NCBI GenBank assembly: GCA_963711725.1
Contig: CAVQFO010000014.1
Coordinates: 24,326-88,325 of the forward strand
DNA length: 64,000 bases
Direction: 5' to 3'
Source of the DNA: CAVQFO01 sp963711725
GTDB lineage: Bacteria > Pseudomonadota > Gammaproteobacteria > Nitrococcales > Aquisalimonadaceae
The number at the start of each line of letters is the position of its first letter. Position 1 is the stretch's first letter. Below the pieces are notes generated by a model. It saw only the letters and a program-made list of their open reading frames with translations. It was not told the DNA's origin and did not search any database. This document shows positions 1 through 9,117 of this stretch, one piece after another. Made by a program: the position numbers and the translations under genes.

Positions 1-899
1 CCCTGCCGGCGGCCGCCGGTGATCTGAAGCGGGATTCGGTCCACCACCCGGCCGTTCAACCGCCACACGTGATACACCCCTTCGCGCAATCCGCGTGGCG
101 CGCGGATTGCCGTGTATGCATACAGGCCCTGGTGGTGCAGCGTTTGCGCCTGCAGCACCTGCCGCTGAGGCCCGGGCTCCCGATTTGCTTCGTCCACGCT
201 CGTGGTCACGGCGACCCGACTCAGCCAGAGCGTGGCCGGCGGAACCCACGGCTTGCCCGCATAGGCCGCGCCGGCCAGCGACACGGCCAACCCCGCCATC
301 ACCCAGAAACGCCACCGCCGCCAGTTGGGAACCACATCGGCGAGGCTGGGCATGATCAACACGGCGGAGGCCAGGCACGCCAGATCGTAGCTCTGGCCCG
401 TGGTCAGGTGCAGCAGAATGGGCAGCGCGGTGAGCATCATCACGAACAGCGCGAAGCCGTGATACGCCATATAGAACCAACGCCGGGACGCCAGCCGGTG
501 GAAATAGACGGGGTCGAGGATGGACACCAGCGCCGCCATTGCCACCAGCACGGTGAACAGGCCCTGGGGCGTGGTCCAGGTGGTGGTTACCAGGAAAAAC
601 GGGAGAACGAAGAAGAAGGTTTCCTGGTGGATCATCTGGGTGGCGAAGCGCAGCACACCTCCGGGCAGGGACTGCCCCGTGACACGCTCGAACCAACTGC
701 CCAGCACGCGTTCGGCGGTCAGCCACAACCAGCTCAGCAACATCAAGGCGGTGAGCACGCCCGCCAGCGACTGGCTGCGCCGGACCAGCAGGAAGCTCGC
801 CACGCCGGACAGGAAACTGAAAGCGGGCAACCAATGACGATACGGCCTGAGCCTGACCAACAACCGCAACAGCGGATACTTCAACCGGGCGTTCAGCAC
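1..899 (-). CDS. DUF5924 family inner-membrane protein (C-terminus cut by window edge)
   Basis: The complementary strand reads open from a GTG at 899 to the window edge. An AAGGAG Shine-Dalgarno (complement of 906-911) lies just upstream and fixes the start. The protein has several hydrophobic segments (for example around FFFVLPFFLVTTTW and FALFVMMLTALPILLHLT). It then has a soluble C-terminal part with GVYHVWRLNGRVVDRIPL and ITGGR, typical of the DUF2914-like tail of DUF5924 proteins. The family is widespread in gammaproteobacteria and its function is unknown. The last residues and stop lie outside the window. The gene is divergent from the efflux pair to its right. The family call is from recognition of these motifs; no biochemical role can be assigned. 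Confidence 0.8.
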   Translation of the reverse strand, partial: MLNARLKYPLLRLLVRLRPYRHWLPAFSFLSGVASFLLVRRSQSLAGVLTALMLLSWLWLTAERVLGSWFERVTGQSLPGGVLRFATQMIHQETFFFVLPFFLVTTTWTTPQGLFTVLVAMAALVSILDPVYFHRLASRRWFYMAYHGFALFVMMLTALPILLHLTTGQSYDLACLASAVLIMPSLADVVPNWRRWRFWVMAGLAVSLAGAAYAGKPWVPPATLWLSRVAVTTSVDEANREPGPQRQVLQAQTLHHQGLYAYTAIRAPRGLREGVYHVWRLNGRVVDRIPLQITGGRRQ

Positions 900-1235
900 G
901 GCCCACTCCTTCGACCGGAAGGCGGCGTCGGCCGCCGGAGGTGTTACGCACCGTAACAGAAAGTGTCTTGATTTCCTTATCAACTGGCGCCACCCTGTGC
1001 GATTATCGTCGCGCAGGGTGATGATTCCGGGCTATTTGCCGCGATGGCGGAAGGCCGTAAACATCCCTCCGTGCCGGATGTCTCCGGGGGCAGGTGCATG
1101 CTCCGGCTCACTGCGCAACGAAGACTCCCGCCGCGGCCCAATACGTATCGACATGCCCGCCACAGCCCCATCGGATACTACGGGCGGGAGCGTCACGGCG
1201 TCCAACGATCAACAAAACTGGGAACGGGAATCAAC
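900..1235. other. Intergenic region between divergent genes
   Basis: These 336 bases separate the leftward DUF5924 gene from the rightward efflux operon and should hold both promoters. The rightward reading frame of the efflux adaptor stays open back to about 1044. That extension does not look like protein of this family, and the signal-anchor begins only at 1236. I see one strong inverted repeat (991-1020) and no convincing gene. Confidence 0.6.
991..1020. promoter_or_regulatory. Inverted repeat, possible operator or hairpin
   Basis: CACCCTGTGC and GCGCAGGGTG form 10-base arms with one mismatch around a 10-base spacer. There is no T-run, so a rho-independent terminator is unlikely. The position about 220 bases upstream of the efflux adaptor start would suit an operator for a repressor of the pump, but no regulator gene is adjacent. 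Confidence 0.35.
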
Positions 1236-2339
1236 GTGATAAAGCGTCTTCTGATCGTCCTGGTACTCCTCGCCCTCGTGTTCGGCGGTATTTTCGGGTG
1301 GAAGTACTACTCCATGCAGCAGATGGCGGCCCAGGCGTCCCATGGTCAGCCTGCCGCCACCGTGGCCTCGGCAACCGTCCGCCAGGAACAGTGGGAGCCC
1401 ACGCTGTACGCCATCGGCAACCTGACCGCGATTCAGGGCGTGGACGTGGCCAACGAGGTGGCCGGCATCGTCGACAGCGTCAACTTCGAATCCGGCCAGC
1501 AGGTCAAGAAGGGCGATGTCCTGGTCAAGCTGGACGACCGCACCGACCGCGCCGAACTGCAGGGCCTGGTGGCCCAGCGGCGGCTGGCCGAAGTGCAGTT
1601 CGACCGCCTCAAGAAACTGCTTGCCCAGAAATCCACATCCAAGTCCCAGTACGACGAGGCCCAGGCTCAGCTCCAAAGCGCCCAGGCACAGGTCGACGCC
1701 AAGCGCACGGTGATCGACAAGAAGTCCCTGAGCGCGCCGTTTAGCGGCCAGGTGGGCATCCGCAAAGTGGACGTGGGCCAGTACCTGCCGCCGGGCACGG
1801 CGGTGGTCACGCTGCAGGCGCTGGATTCGCTCTACGTGGATTTCAGCCTGCCCGAGCGCGATATCGCCCAGGTCAGCCCCGGCCAGGCGGTCAAGGTGAC
1901 CGTGCAGGCCTACCCAAATCGCGAGTTCACCGGCAAGATCTCCGCCATCAGCCCCAAGGTGGAATCCGGCACGCGCAGCCTGCAGCTGCGGGCCACGGTG
2001 CCCAATTCCGACAAGCTGCTGCGCCCCGGCATGTTCGCCAACGTGCATGTGCAGCTGCCCACGCGCAATTCCGTGCTGACGGTACCGCGCACGGCCATCA
2101 CCTATAACCCCTACGGCGATTCCGTGTTCCTGATCGTGGAGCAGGACGGCAAGAAGGTGGTTCAGCGGCGCCAGGTGGAAACCGGCGAAGTGCGCGAGGG
2201 CCAAGTGGAGATATCCAAGGGCCTCAAGGCCGGCGACGTGGTGGTTCGCGCCGGGCAGGTGAAACTGCGCAACGGCCAGCCGGTGACCATCGACAACTCC
2301 GTCGAGCTCAAGCCGAAGCAGGGCGAAGGCGAGGGCTGA
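1236..2339 (+). CDS. RND efflux periplasmic adaptor (HlyD/MFP family)
   Basis: Membrane fusion protein that would link an inner-membrane RND pump to an outer-membrane channel. The GTG at 1236 begins with MIKRLLIVLVLLALVFG, an N-terminal signal anchor; upstream in-frame codons lack family resemblance. The 367-residue protein has the first lipoyl half near VDVANEVAGIVDSVNF (about residues 70-85). An alpha-helical hairpin follows at about 95-150 (AQLQSAQAQVDAK), then the second lipoyl half (SAPFSGQVGIRKVDVGQYL). Beta-barrel and membrane-proximal domains come last. It resembles MexH-type adaptors. The RND permease starts 68 bases downstream, so the two are probably co-transcribed. The substrate cannot be deduced. 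Confidence 0.88.
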   Translation: MIKRLLIVLVLLALVFGGIFGWKYYSMQQMAAQASHGQPAATVASATVRQEQWEPTLYAIGNLTAIQGVDVANEVAGIVDSVNFESGQQVKKGDVLVKLDDRTDRAELQGLVAQRRLAEVQFDRLKKLLAQKSTSKSQYDEAQAQLQSAQAQVDAKRTVIDKKSLSAPFSGQVGIRKVDVGQYLPPGTAVVTLQALDSLYVDFSLPERDIAQVSPGQAVKVTVQAYPNREFTGKISAISPKVESGTRSLQLRATVPNSDKLLRPGMFANVHVQLPTRNSVLTVPRTAITYNPYGDSVFLIVEQDGKKVVQRRQVETGEVREGQVEISKGLKAGDVVVRAGQVKLRNGQPVTIDNSVELKPKQGEGEG

Positions 2340-2407
2340 GCCGAGCCGGTGCCCCCATGAAGCCCGGCCGCCGCCGGGCCTGACGATCACAACGAGAGCG
2401 GCCATCC

Positions 2408-5400
2408 ATGAAGTTCACCGACCTCTTCATCCGCCGACCCGTGCTCTCCACCGTGGTGAGCCTGATCATCCTGGTCATCGGCCTGCGGTCGATCGCGCTG
2501 CTGGAACTGCGCGAGTATCCGGAGACCAAGAACACCGTGGTCACGGTGACCACCGCCTATCCCGGCGCCAGCAGCGATCTGGTCAAGGGCTTCATTACCA
2601 CCCCGCTGCAGCAGGCCATTGCCGAGGCGGACGGAATCGACTACCTCTCCGCCACCAGCGTGCAGGGGCGCTCGACCATCGAAGCCCACATGCAGCTGAA
2701 CTACGACCCCAACGCCGCGGTGGCGGAAATCCAGGCCAAGGTGGCCAGTCAACGCAACACCTTGCCGGCGGAAGCCGAGGACCCGGTGATCACCTCCACC
2801 ACCGGCGACTCCACGGCGCTGATGTACATGGCCTATTACAGCGACACCATGTCGCTGCCGCAGATCACGGACTACCTCAACCGCGTGGTCCAGCCCAAAC
2901 TCCAGGCCATCCCGGGGGTGGCCAAGGCCCGGGTGTTCGGCAGCCGCACCTTCGCCATGCGTATCTGGCTGGACCCGCAGAAGCTGGCCGCCTACAACCT
3001 CACCGCCGAAGACGTGGTAGGCGTGCTGCAGGCCAACAACTACCTGGCGGGCATCGGCCAGAGCAAGGGCAACTATGTGGCGCTGGACATGGACGCCACC
3101 ACCGCCGTGGACAACACCAAGGCGTTCCGCAACCTGGTGCTACGCCACCAGAACGGCGCGTTGGTGCGCCTGCGTGACGTGGCCAAGGCCGATCTGGGCA
3201 GCGAGGACTACAACACCGCCACCTGGTACAAGGGCAAACCCGCCATCTTCGTGGGCATCGAGCAGGCGCCCGGCGCCAATCCGCTGACCGTCGCCCAGCG
3301 CGTGCACAAGGCCCTGCCCGACATCCGCAGCCAGTTGCCGGAAGGCGTGAAGGTGCAATTGCCCTACGACGCCTCCGAGTTCATCCAGGATTCCATCAAC
3401 GAGGTCTTCCAGACGCTGGCCGAGGCGGTAATCATCGTGCTGGTGGTCATCTACCTGACCCTGGGCGCGTTCCGAGCGGCCATCGTCCCGGCGCTGGCCG
3501 TGCCGCTGTCGATGATCGGCGGTGCCTTCGTCATGCTGCTGGCGGGCTTTTCCATCAACCTGCTGACCTTGCTGGCCATGGTGCTCGCCATCGGGCTGGT
3601 GGTGGACGACGCCATCATCGTGGTGGAGAACGTCCACCGACACATCGAAATGGGGGAAACCAAACTCCAGGCGGCGCTCAAGGGCGCGCGGGAGCTCGCG
3701 ACGCCCATCATCGCCATGACCACGACCCTGCTGGCGGTGTATGCCCCCATCGGCTTCATGGGGGGCTTGATCGGCACGCTGTTTACCGAGTTCGCCTTCT
3801 CCCTGGCGGGTGCCGTGCTGATCTCCGGCGTGGTGGCGCTGACCTTCTCGCCCATGCTCTCGTCCAAGGTGCTCAAGGCCAAGGGCAACGAAGGCCGGTT
3901 CGAAACGGCCGTGCAGCACTTCTTCGACTGGCTGTCGGACCGCTACGAGAACCTGCTGCACGGCTCGCTGAACTATGTGGCCGTGACCCTGGTGTTCGGC
4001 ATCGCCGTGCTGGCGTCGATCTACTTCATGTTCGTGACCACGCCCAGCGAACTGGCACCCACCGAAGACCAGAGCATCCTGTTCTTCCAGGCCAGCGCGC
4101 CGGAGACGGCCACGCTGGACTACGACATCCCCTACACCAAGCAGATCATCAAGGCGTTCGAGGACATCCCCGAATACAAGGAGTCCTTCCTGCTGCTGGG
4201 CCGCAACGGCGATCCCAGCTCGGTGTTCGGCGGCTTCAAGATGGGCCCGCCGTCCACCCGCGATCGCTCGCAGATGCAGATCCAGCCGCAGTTGCAGCAG
4301 AAGCTGTCGAAGATCGCCGGCTTCCAGACGGCCGTGTTCCCGCGCCCCAGCCTGCCCGGTTCCGGCGGCGGGCTGCCCGTGCAGTTCGTGATCACCTCGG
4401 ATTCGGATTACGTGCAGTTGGACCACGTGGCCGATCAGCTGCTGGGCCGGGCCATGAAGAGCGGCAACTTCATCTTCCTGAAGAAGTCCATCGAGTTCAC
4501 CCGGCCCCAGACCACCATCCAAATCGACCGCGACCGCGCCGCGGACCTGGGCCTGACCATGAAGGACATCGGCCGCAACCTGTCGCTGATGCTGGGGGGC
4601 AACTACGTCAACCGATTCAGCCTCCAGGGCCGCAGCTACAAGGTCATCCCGCAGGTGTCCCAGCAATACCGGCTGACCCCGGAGATGCTGAAGAACTACC
4701 ACATCCGCGCCGGGAACGGCCAACTGGTGCCCCTGTCATCCCTGGTGCACCTGAGCCGGAGCGTGGAACCCAGTTCGCGGACGCAGTTCCAGCAGCTCAA
4801 CTCCTTGACCCTGCAAGGCATCATGGCACCCGGCGTACAGCTCGGCACGGCGTTGAGCTACCTGCAGACCCAGGCGAAGGAGATCTTCCCCAAGGGCTAC
4901 ACCTACGACTACACCGGCACCTCGCGCCAGTACACCAAGCAGGGCAGCGCCCTGATGATCACCTTCTTCATGTCGCTGTTGATCATCTACCTGGTGCTCG
5001 CCGCCCAGTTCGAAAGCTGGCGCGATCCGGTGATCGTGCTGGTCTCCGTGCCCATGTCCATCGCCGGGGCCTTGGCGTTCCTGACCCTGGGTTTTGCCAG
5101 CATCAACATCTATACCCAGGTGGGCCTGATCACGCTGATCGGTCTTATCGCCAAGAACGGCATTCTCATCGTGGAGTTCTCCAACAAGCTCCAGACCGAG
5201 GAGGGCTACACCAAGCGCCAGGCCGTGGAGCGGGCTTCGCGCATTCGGCTGCGCCCGATCCTGATGACCACGGCCGCCATGATCGTGGCCATGATCCCCC
5301 TGCTCACCGCCCGCGGCCCGGGCGCGGTGAGCCGGTTCGATATCGGCCTGGTAGTCGCCAGCGGCCTGGGCATCGGCACGCTGTTCACCTTGTTCGTGGT

Positions 5401-5539
5401 GCCGGCGGTCTACATGCTGCTGGGCAAGGACCACTACAAGGCCGCAACCGAAAACGAAGCCCCCCCGCCTGATCTGCCTCGGGGGCGGTTCCGCGCCGCC
5501 CCCGAGCTTCCACTGCCTCGATTCTCAGATAGCTGCTAA
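2408..5539 (+). CDS. RND multidrug efflux permease (MexI/AcrB-like, HAE1 family)
   Basis: Proton-driven trimeric inner-membrane exporter of 1043 residues, the normal length for HAE1 pumps. It starts MKFTDLFIRRPVLSTVVS, the usual first transmembrane helix. The TM4 relay segment GLVVDDAIIVVENVHRHIE carries the paired aspartates needed for proton translocation. Two large periplasmic loops follow TM1 and TM7, and the second half mirrors the first (TM10 segment GLIAKNGILIVEFSNKL). It belongs to the MexI/MexW-like branch rather than the AcrB core group. No TolC/OprM-like gene is nearby, so an outer-membrane channel must be supplied from elsewhere. The last ~25 residues are a non-conserved proline-rich tail. 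Confidence 0.93.
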   Translation: MKFTDLFIRRPVLSTVVSLIILVIGLRSIALLELREYPETKNTVVTVTTAYPGASSDLVKGFITTPLQQAIAEADGIDYLSATSVQGRSTIEAHMQLNYDPNAAVAEIQAKVASQRNTLPAEAEDPVITSTTGDSTALMYMAYYSDTMSLPQITDYLNRVVQPKLQAIPGVAKARVFGSRTFAMRIWLDPQKLAAYNLTAEDVVGVLQANNYLAGIGQSKGNYVALDMDATTAVDNTKAFRNLVLRHQNGALVRLRDVAKADLGSEDYNTATWYKGKPAIFVGIEQAPGANPLTVAQRVHKALPDIRSQLPEGVKVQLPYDASEFIQDSINEVFQTLAEAVIIVLVVIYLTLGAFRAAIVPALAVPLSMIGGAFVMLLAGFSINLLTLLAMVLAIGLVVDDAIIVVENVHRHIEMGETKLQAALKGARELATPIIAMTTTLLAVYAPIGFMGGLIGTLFTEFAFSLAGAVLISGVVALTFSPMLSSKVLKAKGNEGRFETAVQHFFDWLSDRYENLLHGSLNYVAVTLVFGIAVLASIYFMFVTTPSELAPTEDQSILFFQASAPETATLDYDIPYTKQIIKAFEDIPEYKESFLLLGRNGDPSSVFGGFKMGPPSTRDRSQMQIQPQLQQKLSKIAGFQTAVFPRPSLPGSGGGLPVQFVITSDSDYVQLDHVADQLLGRAMKSGNFIFLKKSIEFTRPQTTIQIDRDRAADLGLTMKDIGRNLSLMLGGNYVNRFSLQGRSYKVIPQVSQQYRLTPEMLKNYHIRAGNGQLVPLSSLVHLSRSVEPSSRTQFQQLNSLTLQGIMAPGVQLGTALSYLQTQAKEIFPKGYTYDYTGTSRQYTKQGSALMITFFMSLLIIYLVLAAQFESWRDPVIVLVSVPMSIAGALAFLTLGFASINIYTQVGLITLIGLIAKNGILIVEFSNKLQTEEGYTKRQAVERASRIRLRPILMTTAAMIVAMIPLLTARGPGAVSRFDIGLVVASGLGIGTLFTLFVVPAVYMLLGKDHYKAATENEAPPPDLPRGRFRAAPELPLPRFSDSC

Positions 5540-5761
5540 TCAGACGTCTTTTGATTCAAGTCAACCATTCCCCCACGCTTCGGGGCTACCGTTCTAGGGT
5601 CGCCACGGAGTCTCTGCTGCGGCACGGCTCACGAGAAGCCGCAGGCTTTGCTGGCCGGAGCCCGGTTTCGCGGACTGGCGCGGAATCCGGACCCCGCGAC
5701 GGGGGAAGCTCGCGCCTCCTCTCGGAAAACAGACTACTTAAAGAGAAGGGAGATCGGTGTC

Positions 5762-7003
5762 ATGCATCGCCAACTACGTTTAGCTACCGCAGTTCTCACG
5801 CTCGCAGGGGGATTGCTCACGATCCCGGCGGCCCAGGCCGTGCCCAGTTTCGCCAGGCAGACAGGCTTGGCTTGTCAGGCGTGTCACCAGGCCGGCAATT
5901 TCCCGGAGCTCAACTCCTTCGGCCGCCAGTTCAAGCTGAGCGGCTACACCATGGCCTTCATCAAGGAAATCGAGCCCAGCGACAAGAAGCAGGGCGACCA
6001 GAACCCCAGCCTGAGCCTGATCAACATCCCGCTGCTCTCGGCCATGGTGCAGGTCTCCGGAACACACACTCAGGGGAGCCAACCCGACCAACAGAACAAC
6101 AGCACCCAGTTCCCGCAGCAGTTGAGCGTGTTCCTGGCCGGGCGCATCACCCCCCACGTCGGCACCTTCATCCAGACCACCATGACCGATACGGAAGGCT
6201 TCAGCATGGATCTGGCGGACATCCGCTACGCGGATCAGACGGCCGTTGGCGGCAAATCCTTGCTCTACGGCCTGACGCTGAACAACGCGCCGACCGTTGA
6301 AGATCCCTGGAACAGCACGCCTGTGTGGGGCTTCCCCTGGTCCGGTTCGGAACAGGCCCCCGGACCTGACGCCAGCACCATGATCGAAGGGGGACCCGAT
6401 CTCAACGTCACCGGCCTGGGCGCCTACGGCATGCTGGCCAATACCGTCTATGCCGATCTGAGCTTCTACCGCACTTCGGGAACCAACGACTCCGGCTCGA
6501 CGGACGTAATCAAGGGCGTGGCGCCCTACTGGCGCTTGGCCTACGAGCACACATTCGGCAGCACCTACGTCATGGTGGGCACCTACGGCATGATGGCCGA
6601 GCACTATGACAGCGGTATCTCCGGCGCCACCAACAAGACCCGCGACCTCGCGCTGGATACCCAGATCGAGCAGCAGCTGGGGGGTCACATGCTCACCGTC
6701 CACGGAACGTTCATTCACGAACGGCGTGACCCGAGCAGCGGCAGCAGCGTGACCTACAAGCACTACAAGCTCGACGGCAGCTATCACCTCGGTCGGGCCC
6801 TGAAAGCGACCCTGGGCTACAGCGCCTTCGACACCGGCAGCGATGACATCAACACCGATAGCTGGGTGGGCCAGCTGGCGTACTACCCCTGGGAGAACAT
6901 CAACCTGACGCTGCAGTACACGGCGTATACCAAGTTCAACGGCACCACCCACAACGCCTCGGATAACAACACCACGTACCTACTGGCTTGGCTGGTGTTC
7001 TAA
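5762..7003 (+). CDS. Cyc2-like monohaem cytochrome-porin, outer membrane
   Basis: Predicted fusion of a small c-type cytochrome and an outer-membrane beta-barrel, 413 residues. The ATG at 5762 follows an AAGGGAG ribosome site and starts a signal peptide ending IPAAQA. Directly after it, ARQTGLACQACHQAG holds one CxxCH haem site (Cys38, Cys41, His42). Next comes NSFGRQFKLSGYTM, a signature seen in Cyc2-type cytochrome-porins. The remaining ~340 residues alternate in the manner of beta-strands and end in a C-terminal Phe (TYLLAWLVF), a classical beta-signal. Cyc2 oxidises extracellular Fe(II) in known iron oxidisers. Related one-haem barrels occur more widely, so the substrate is uncertain. The gene stands alone, after a 222-base leader and before a strong terminator. 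Confidence 0.75.
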   Translation: MHRQLRLATAVLTLAGGLLTIPAAQAVPSFARQTGLACQACHQAGNFPELNSFGRQFKLSGYTMAFIKEIEPSDKKQGDQNPSLSLINIPLLSAMVQVSGTHTQGSQPDQQNNSTQFPQQLSVFLAGRITPHVGTFIQTTMTDTEGFSMDLADIRYADQTAVGGKSLLYGLTLNNAPTVEDPWNSTPVWGFPWSGSEQAPGPDASTMIEGGPDLNVTGLGAYGMLANTVYADLSFYRTSGTNDSGSTDVIKGVAPYWRLAYEHTFGSTYVMVGTYGMMAEHYDSGISGATNKTRDLALDTQIEQQLGGHMLTVHGTFIHERRDPSSGSSVTYKHYKLDGSYHLGRALKATLGYSAFDTGSDDINTDSWVGQLAYYPWENINLTLQYTAYTKFNGTTHNASDNNTTYLLAWLVF

Positions 7004-7033
7004 CGAACATCGGATAACCGAGGCCAATACAAC

Positions 7034-7065
7034 AACGGCCGCGGACTGAGAAGTCCGCGGCCGTT
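7034..7065 (+). terminator. Rho-independent terminator after the cytochrome-porin gene
   Basis: A perfect 14-base stem (AACGGCCGCGGACT with its complement) closes a GAGA loop and is followed by CCTGTTT. It ends the monocistronic cytochrome-porin unit and separates it from hslVU. Confidence 0.85.
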
Positions 7066-7066
7066 C

Positions 7067-7095
7067 CTGTTTAAATCCCCCGAATACCGCCCCAT
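7067..7095 (+). promoter_or_regulatory. Possible sigma-32 (heat-shock) promoter of hslVU
   Basis: CCCCAT at 7090-7095 matches the sigma-32 -10 box. A weak TTGAA-like -35 (CTGTTTAAA, from 7067) lies about 15 bases upstream. hslVU is a heat-shock operon in known gammaproteobacteria, which supports the idea. The -35 match is poor. Confidence 0.3.
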
Positions 7096-7188
7096 TACTC
7101 ACGCTGTGCTGTACAATGGGCAGCCCGCCCGATTCCCCGCAGTCGGACCCATCCGATCACGGACACGACCGGTTATTGGAGTCAAATC

Positions 7189-7731
7189 GTGGATCAATTC
7201 AGAGGCACCACCATTCTGGCCGTACGTCGCGACGGCCGGGTCGCCCTGGGCGGCGACGGCCAGGTCTCCCTGGGCAATACCGTGATGAAGGGCAATGCCC
7301 GCAAGGTGCGCCGGCTCTACCACGACAAGGTCATCGCCGGCTTCGCCGGCGGCACCGCCGACGCCTTCACCCTGTTCGAGCGCTTCGAGGGCCAGCTGGA
7401 AAAGCACCAGGGCAATCTGACCCGGGCCGCCGTGGAGCTGGCCAAGGACTGGCGCACCGACCGCGTCCTGCGCCGCCTGGAGGCGCTGCTGGTGGTGGCC
7501 GACGAGGACGGCTCGCTGATCATCTCCGGCAACGGCGACGTGATCGAGCCGGAAAACAACCTGATGGCCATCGGCTCCGGCGGCCCCTTTGCCCAGGCCG
7601 CCGCCCGCGCGCTGCTGGAAAACACCGAGCTGGCCGCCCGCGAGATCGTCGAAAAGGGCCTGGACATCGCCGCCGACATCTGCATCTACACCAATCACAA
7701 CCTGACCATCGAGGAATTGCCCGGCTCGTAA
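7189..7731 (+). CDS. hslV: ATP-dependent protease peptidase subunit HslV
   Basis: Threonine peptidase of the HslVU (ClpYQ) cytoplasmic heat-shock protease, which degrades misfolded proteins. It is 180 residues from a GTG start preceded by TTGGAG. The N-terminal MDQFRGTTILAVRR contains the Thr-Thr pair whose first Thr becomes the N-terminal nucleophile after processing. The family block ALGGDGQVSLGNTVMKGNA follows. hslU begins 40 bases downstream in the same operon. The gene is intact, unlike its partner as sequenced. Confidence 0.96.
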   Translation: MDQFRGTTILAVRRDGRVALGGDGQVSLGNTVMKGNARKVRRLYHDKVIAGFAGGTADAFTLFERFEGQLEKHQGNLTRAAVELAKDWRTDRVLRRLEALLVVADEDGSLIISGNGDVIEPENNLMAIGSGGPFAQAAARALLENTELAAREIVEKGLDIAADICIYTNHNLTIEELPGS

Positions 7732-7771
7732 CGCCGGCGGTTCGAAAGCTTAGCGAGAAGGACTGGGTTCC

Positions 7772-9099
7772 ATGTCTGAAATGACCCCCCGGGAAATCGT
7801 CCAGGAACTGGACAAGCACATCATCGGCCAGGCCAATGCCAAGCGCGCCGTGGCCATCGCCCTGCGCAACCGCTGGCGCCGCATGCAGGTGCGCGAGGAC
7901 CTGCGCAACGAGATCACCCCCAAGAACATCCTCATGATCGGCCCCACCGGCGTGGGCAAGACCGAGATCGCCCGCCGCCTGGCCAAGCTCGCCAACGCGC
8001 CGTTCATCAAGGTCGAGGCCACCAAGTTCACCGAAGTGGGCTACGTGGGCCGCGATGTGGAATCCATCATCCGCGATCTGGTGGACATCGCCATCAAGAT
8101 GACCCGCGAGCAGGAGATGCAGAAGGTCCGCTACCGGGCCGAGGAGGCCGCCGAGGAGCGCATGCTGGACGCCCTGCTGCCCCGCGCCCAGGCCGGCTGG
8201 GACGAGCAGCCGGAAGACAACAGCCACCCGGGCCAAGTTCCGCAAGAAGCTGCGCGACGGCGAGCTGGACGACCGGGAGGTGGAAATCGAGGTCAGCGCC
8301 GCCCCGGTGGGCGTGGAGATCATGGCGCCGCCCGGCATGGAGGAGATGACCAGCCAGCTGCAGAGCATGTTCCAGAACATGAGCGGCGGGCGCACCAAGA
8401 CGCCGCAAGCTCAAGGTCAAGGATGCCCTCAAGGTCCTGCGCGAGGAGGAAGCCGCGCAAGCTGGTCAACGAGGAGGAGCTCAAGGAAAAGGCCGTCGGG
8501 CAACGTGGAGCAGAACGGCATCGTTTTCCTGGACGAGATCGACAAGGTGGCCAAGCGCTCCGAGACCGGCGGCGCCGACGTCTCCCGCGAGGGCGTGCAG
8601 CGGGACCTGCTGCCGCTGATCGAAGGCTGCACCGTCTCCACCAAGTACGGCATGGTGCGCACCGACCACATCCTGTTCATCGCCTCCGGCGCCTTCCACC
8701 TGTCCAAGCCCTCGGATCTGATCCCCGAGCTGCAGGGCCGCCTGCCCATCCGCGTGGAGCTGGACGCCCTGTCCGCGGAGGACTTCGTCCGCATCCTCAC
8801 CGAACCCGACGCCTCCCTGACCAAGCAGTACGAGGCGCTGCTGGCCACCGAAGGCGTGCACCCTGAGCTTCACCGACGACGGCATCGCGCGCATCGCCGA
8901 GATGGCCTGGGAGGTCAACGAGCGCACCGAGAACATCGGCGCCCGCCGCCTGCACACGGTCATGGAACGCCTGCTGGAGGCGATCTCCTACGAGGCCCCG
9001 GATCGGAGCGGCCAGAGCGTGACGGTGGATGCCGCCTACGTGGACGATCACCTGGCCGACCTGGCGCGGGACGAAGACCTCAGCCGTTACATCCTCTAG
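7772..9099 (+). CDS. hslU: HslU ATPase subunit, interrupted by five single-base insertions
   Basis: AAA+ unfoldase that feeds substrates to HslV. The N-terminus reads MSEMTPREIVQELDKHIIGQ, with Walker A GPTGVGKT and, later, Walker B IVFLDEIDK. The C-terminus is DEDLSRYIL, as in other HslU. As given, the frame slips by +1 at about 8225, 8403, 8458, 8501 and 8862. Following the protein through frames 2-0-1-2-0-1 recovers the whole family sequence, including the intermediate I domain. Removing five bases leaves 440 residues, matching the usual ~443. Each slip involves an extra C. I judge these to be sequence errors; a true pseudogene would not keep perfect coding between slips. Confidence 0.9.
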
Positions 9100-9117
9100 C
9101 GGAGTATTGCCAGACCG

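Noticed and set aside
69..956. A 295-residue rightward reading frame covering the first kilobase
   Set aside because: Its composition (runs of Gln, His, Arg, Gly) is typical of an antisense shadow. The opposite strand encodes a clear DUF5924 membrane protein with a good ribosome site.
1044..1235. N-terminal extension of the efflux adaptor
   Set aside because: The frame is open, but the residues are unlike any adaptor and the signal anchor starts at the GTG of 1236.
3140..4723. Long His/Gln/Gly-rich antisense frames, for example opposite the RND pump, the VgrGs (48380-50125) and the pentapeptide genes (52826-54559)
   Set aside because: They are shadows of high-GC coding DNA. The sense genes carry the family motifs.
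5540..5761. A riboswitch (c-di-GMP type) in the leader of the cytochrome-porin gene
   Set aside because: The leader has GC hairpins, but I could not match the conserved GEMM-I bases or any other riboswitch core.
7772..9099. hslU as a genuine pseudogene or programmed frameshift gene
   Set aside because: Five clean +1 slips with intact coding between them, plus the same error type in seven other conserved genes, fit sequencing error. No slippery sequence common to the sites is seen.
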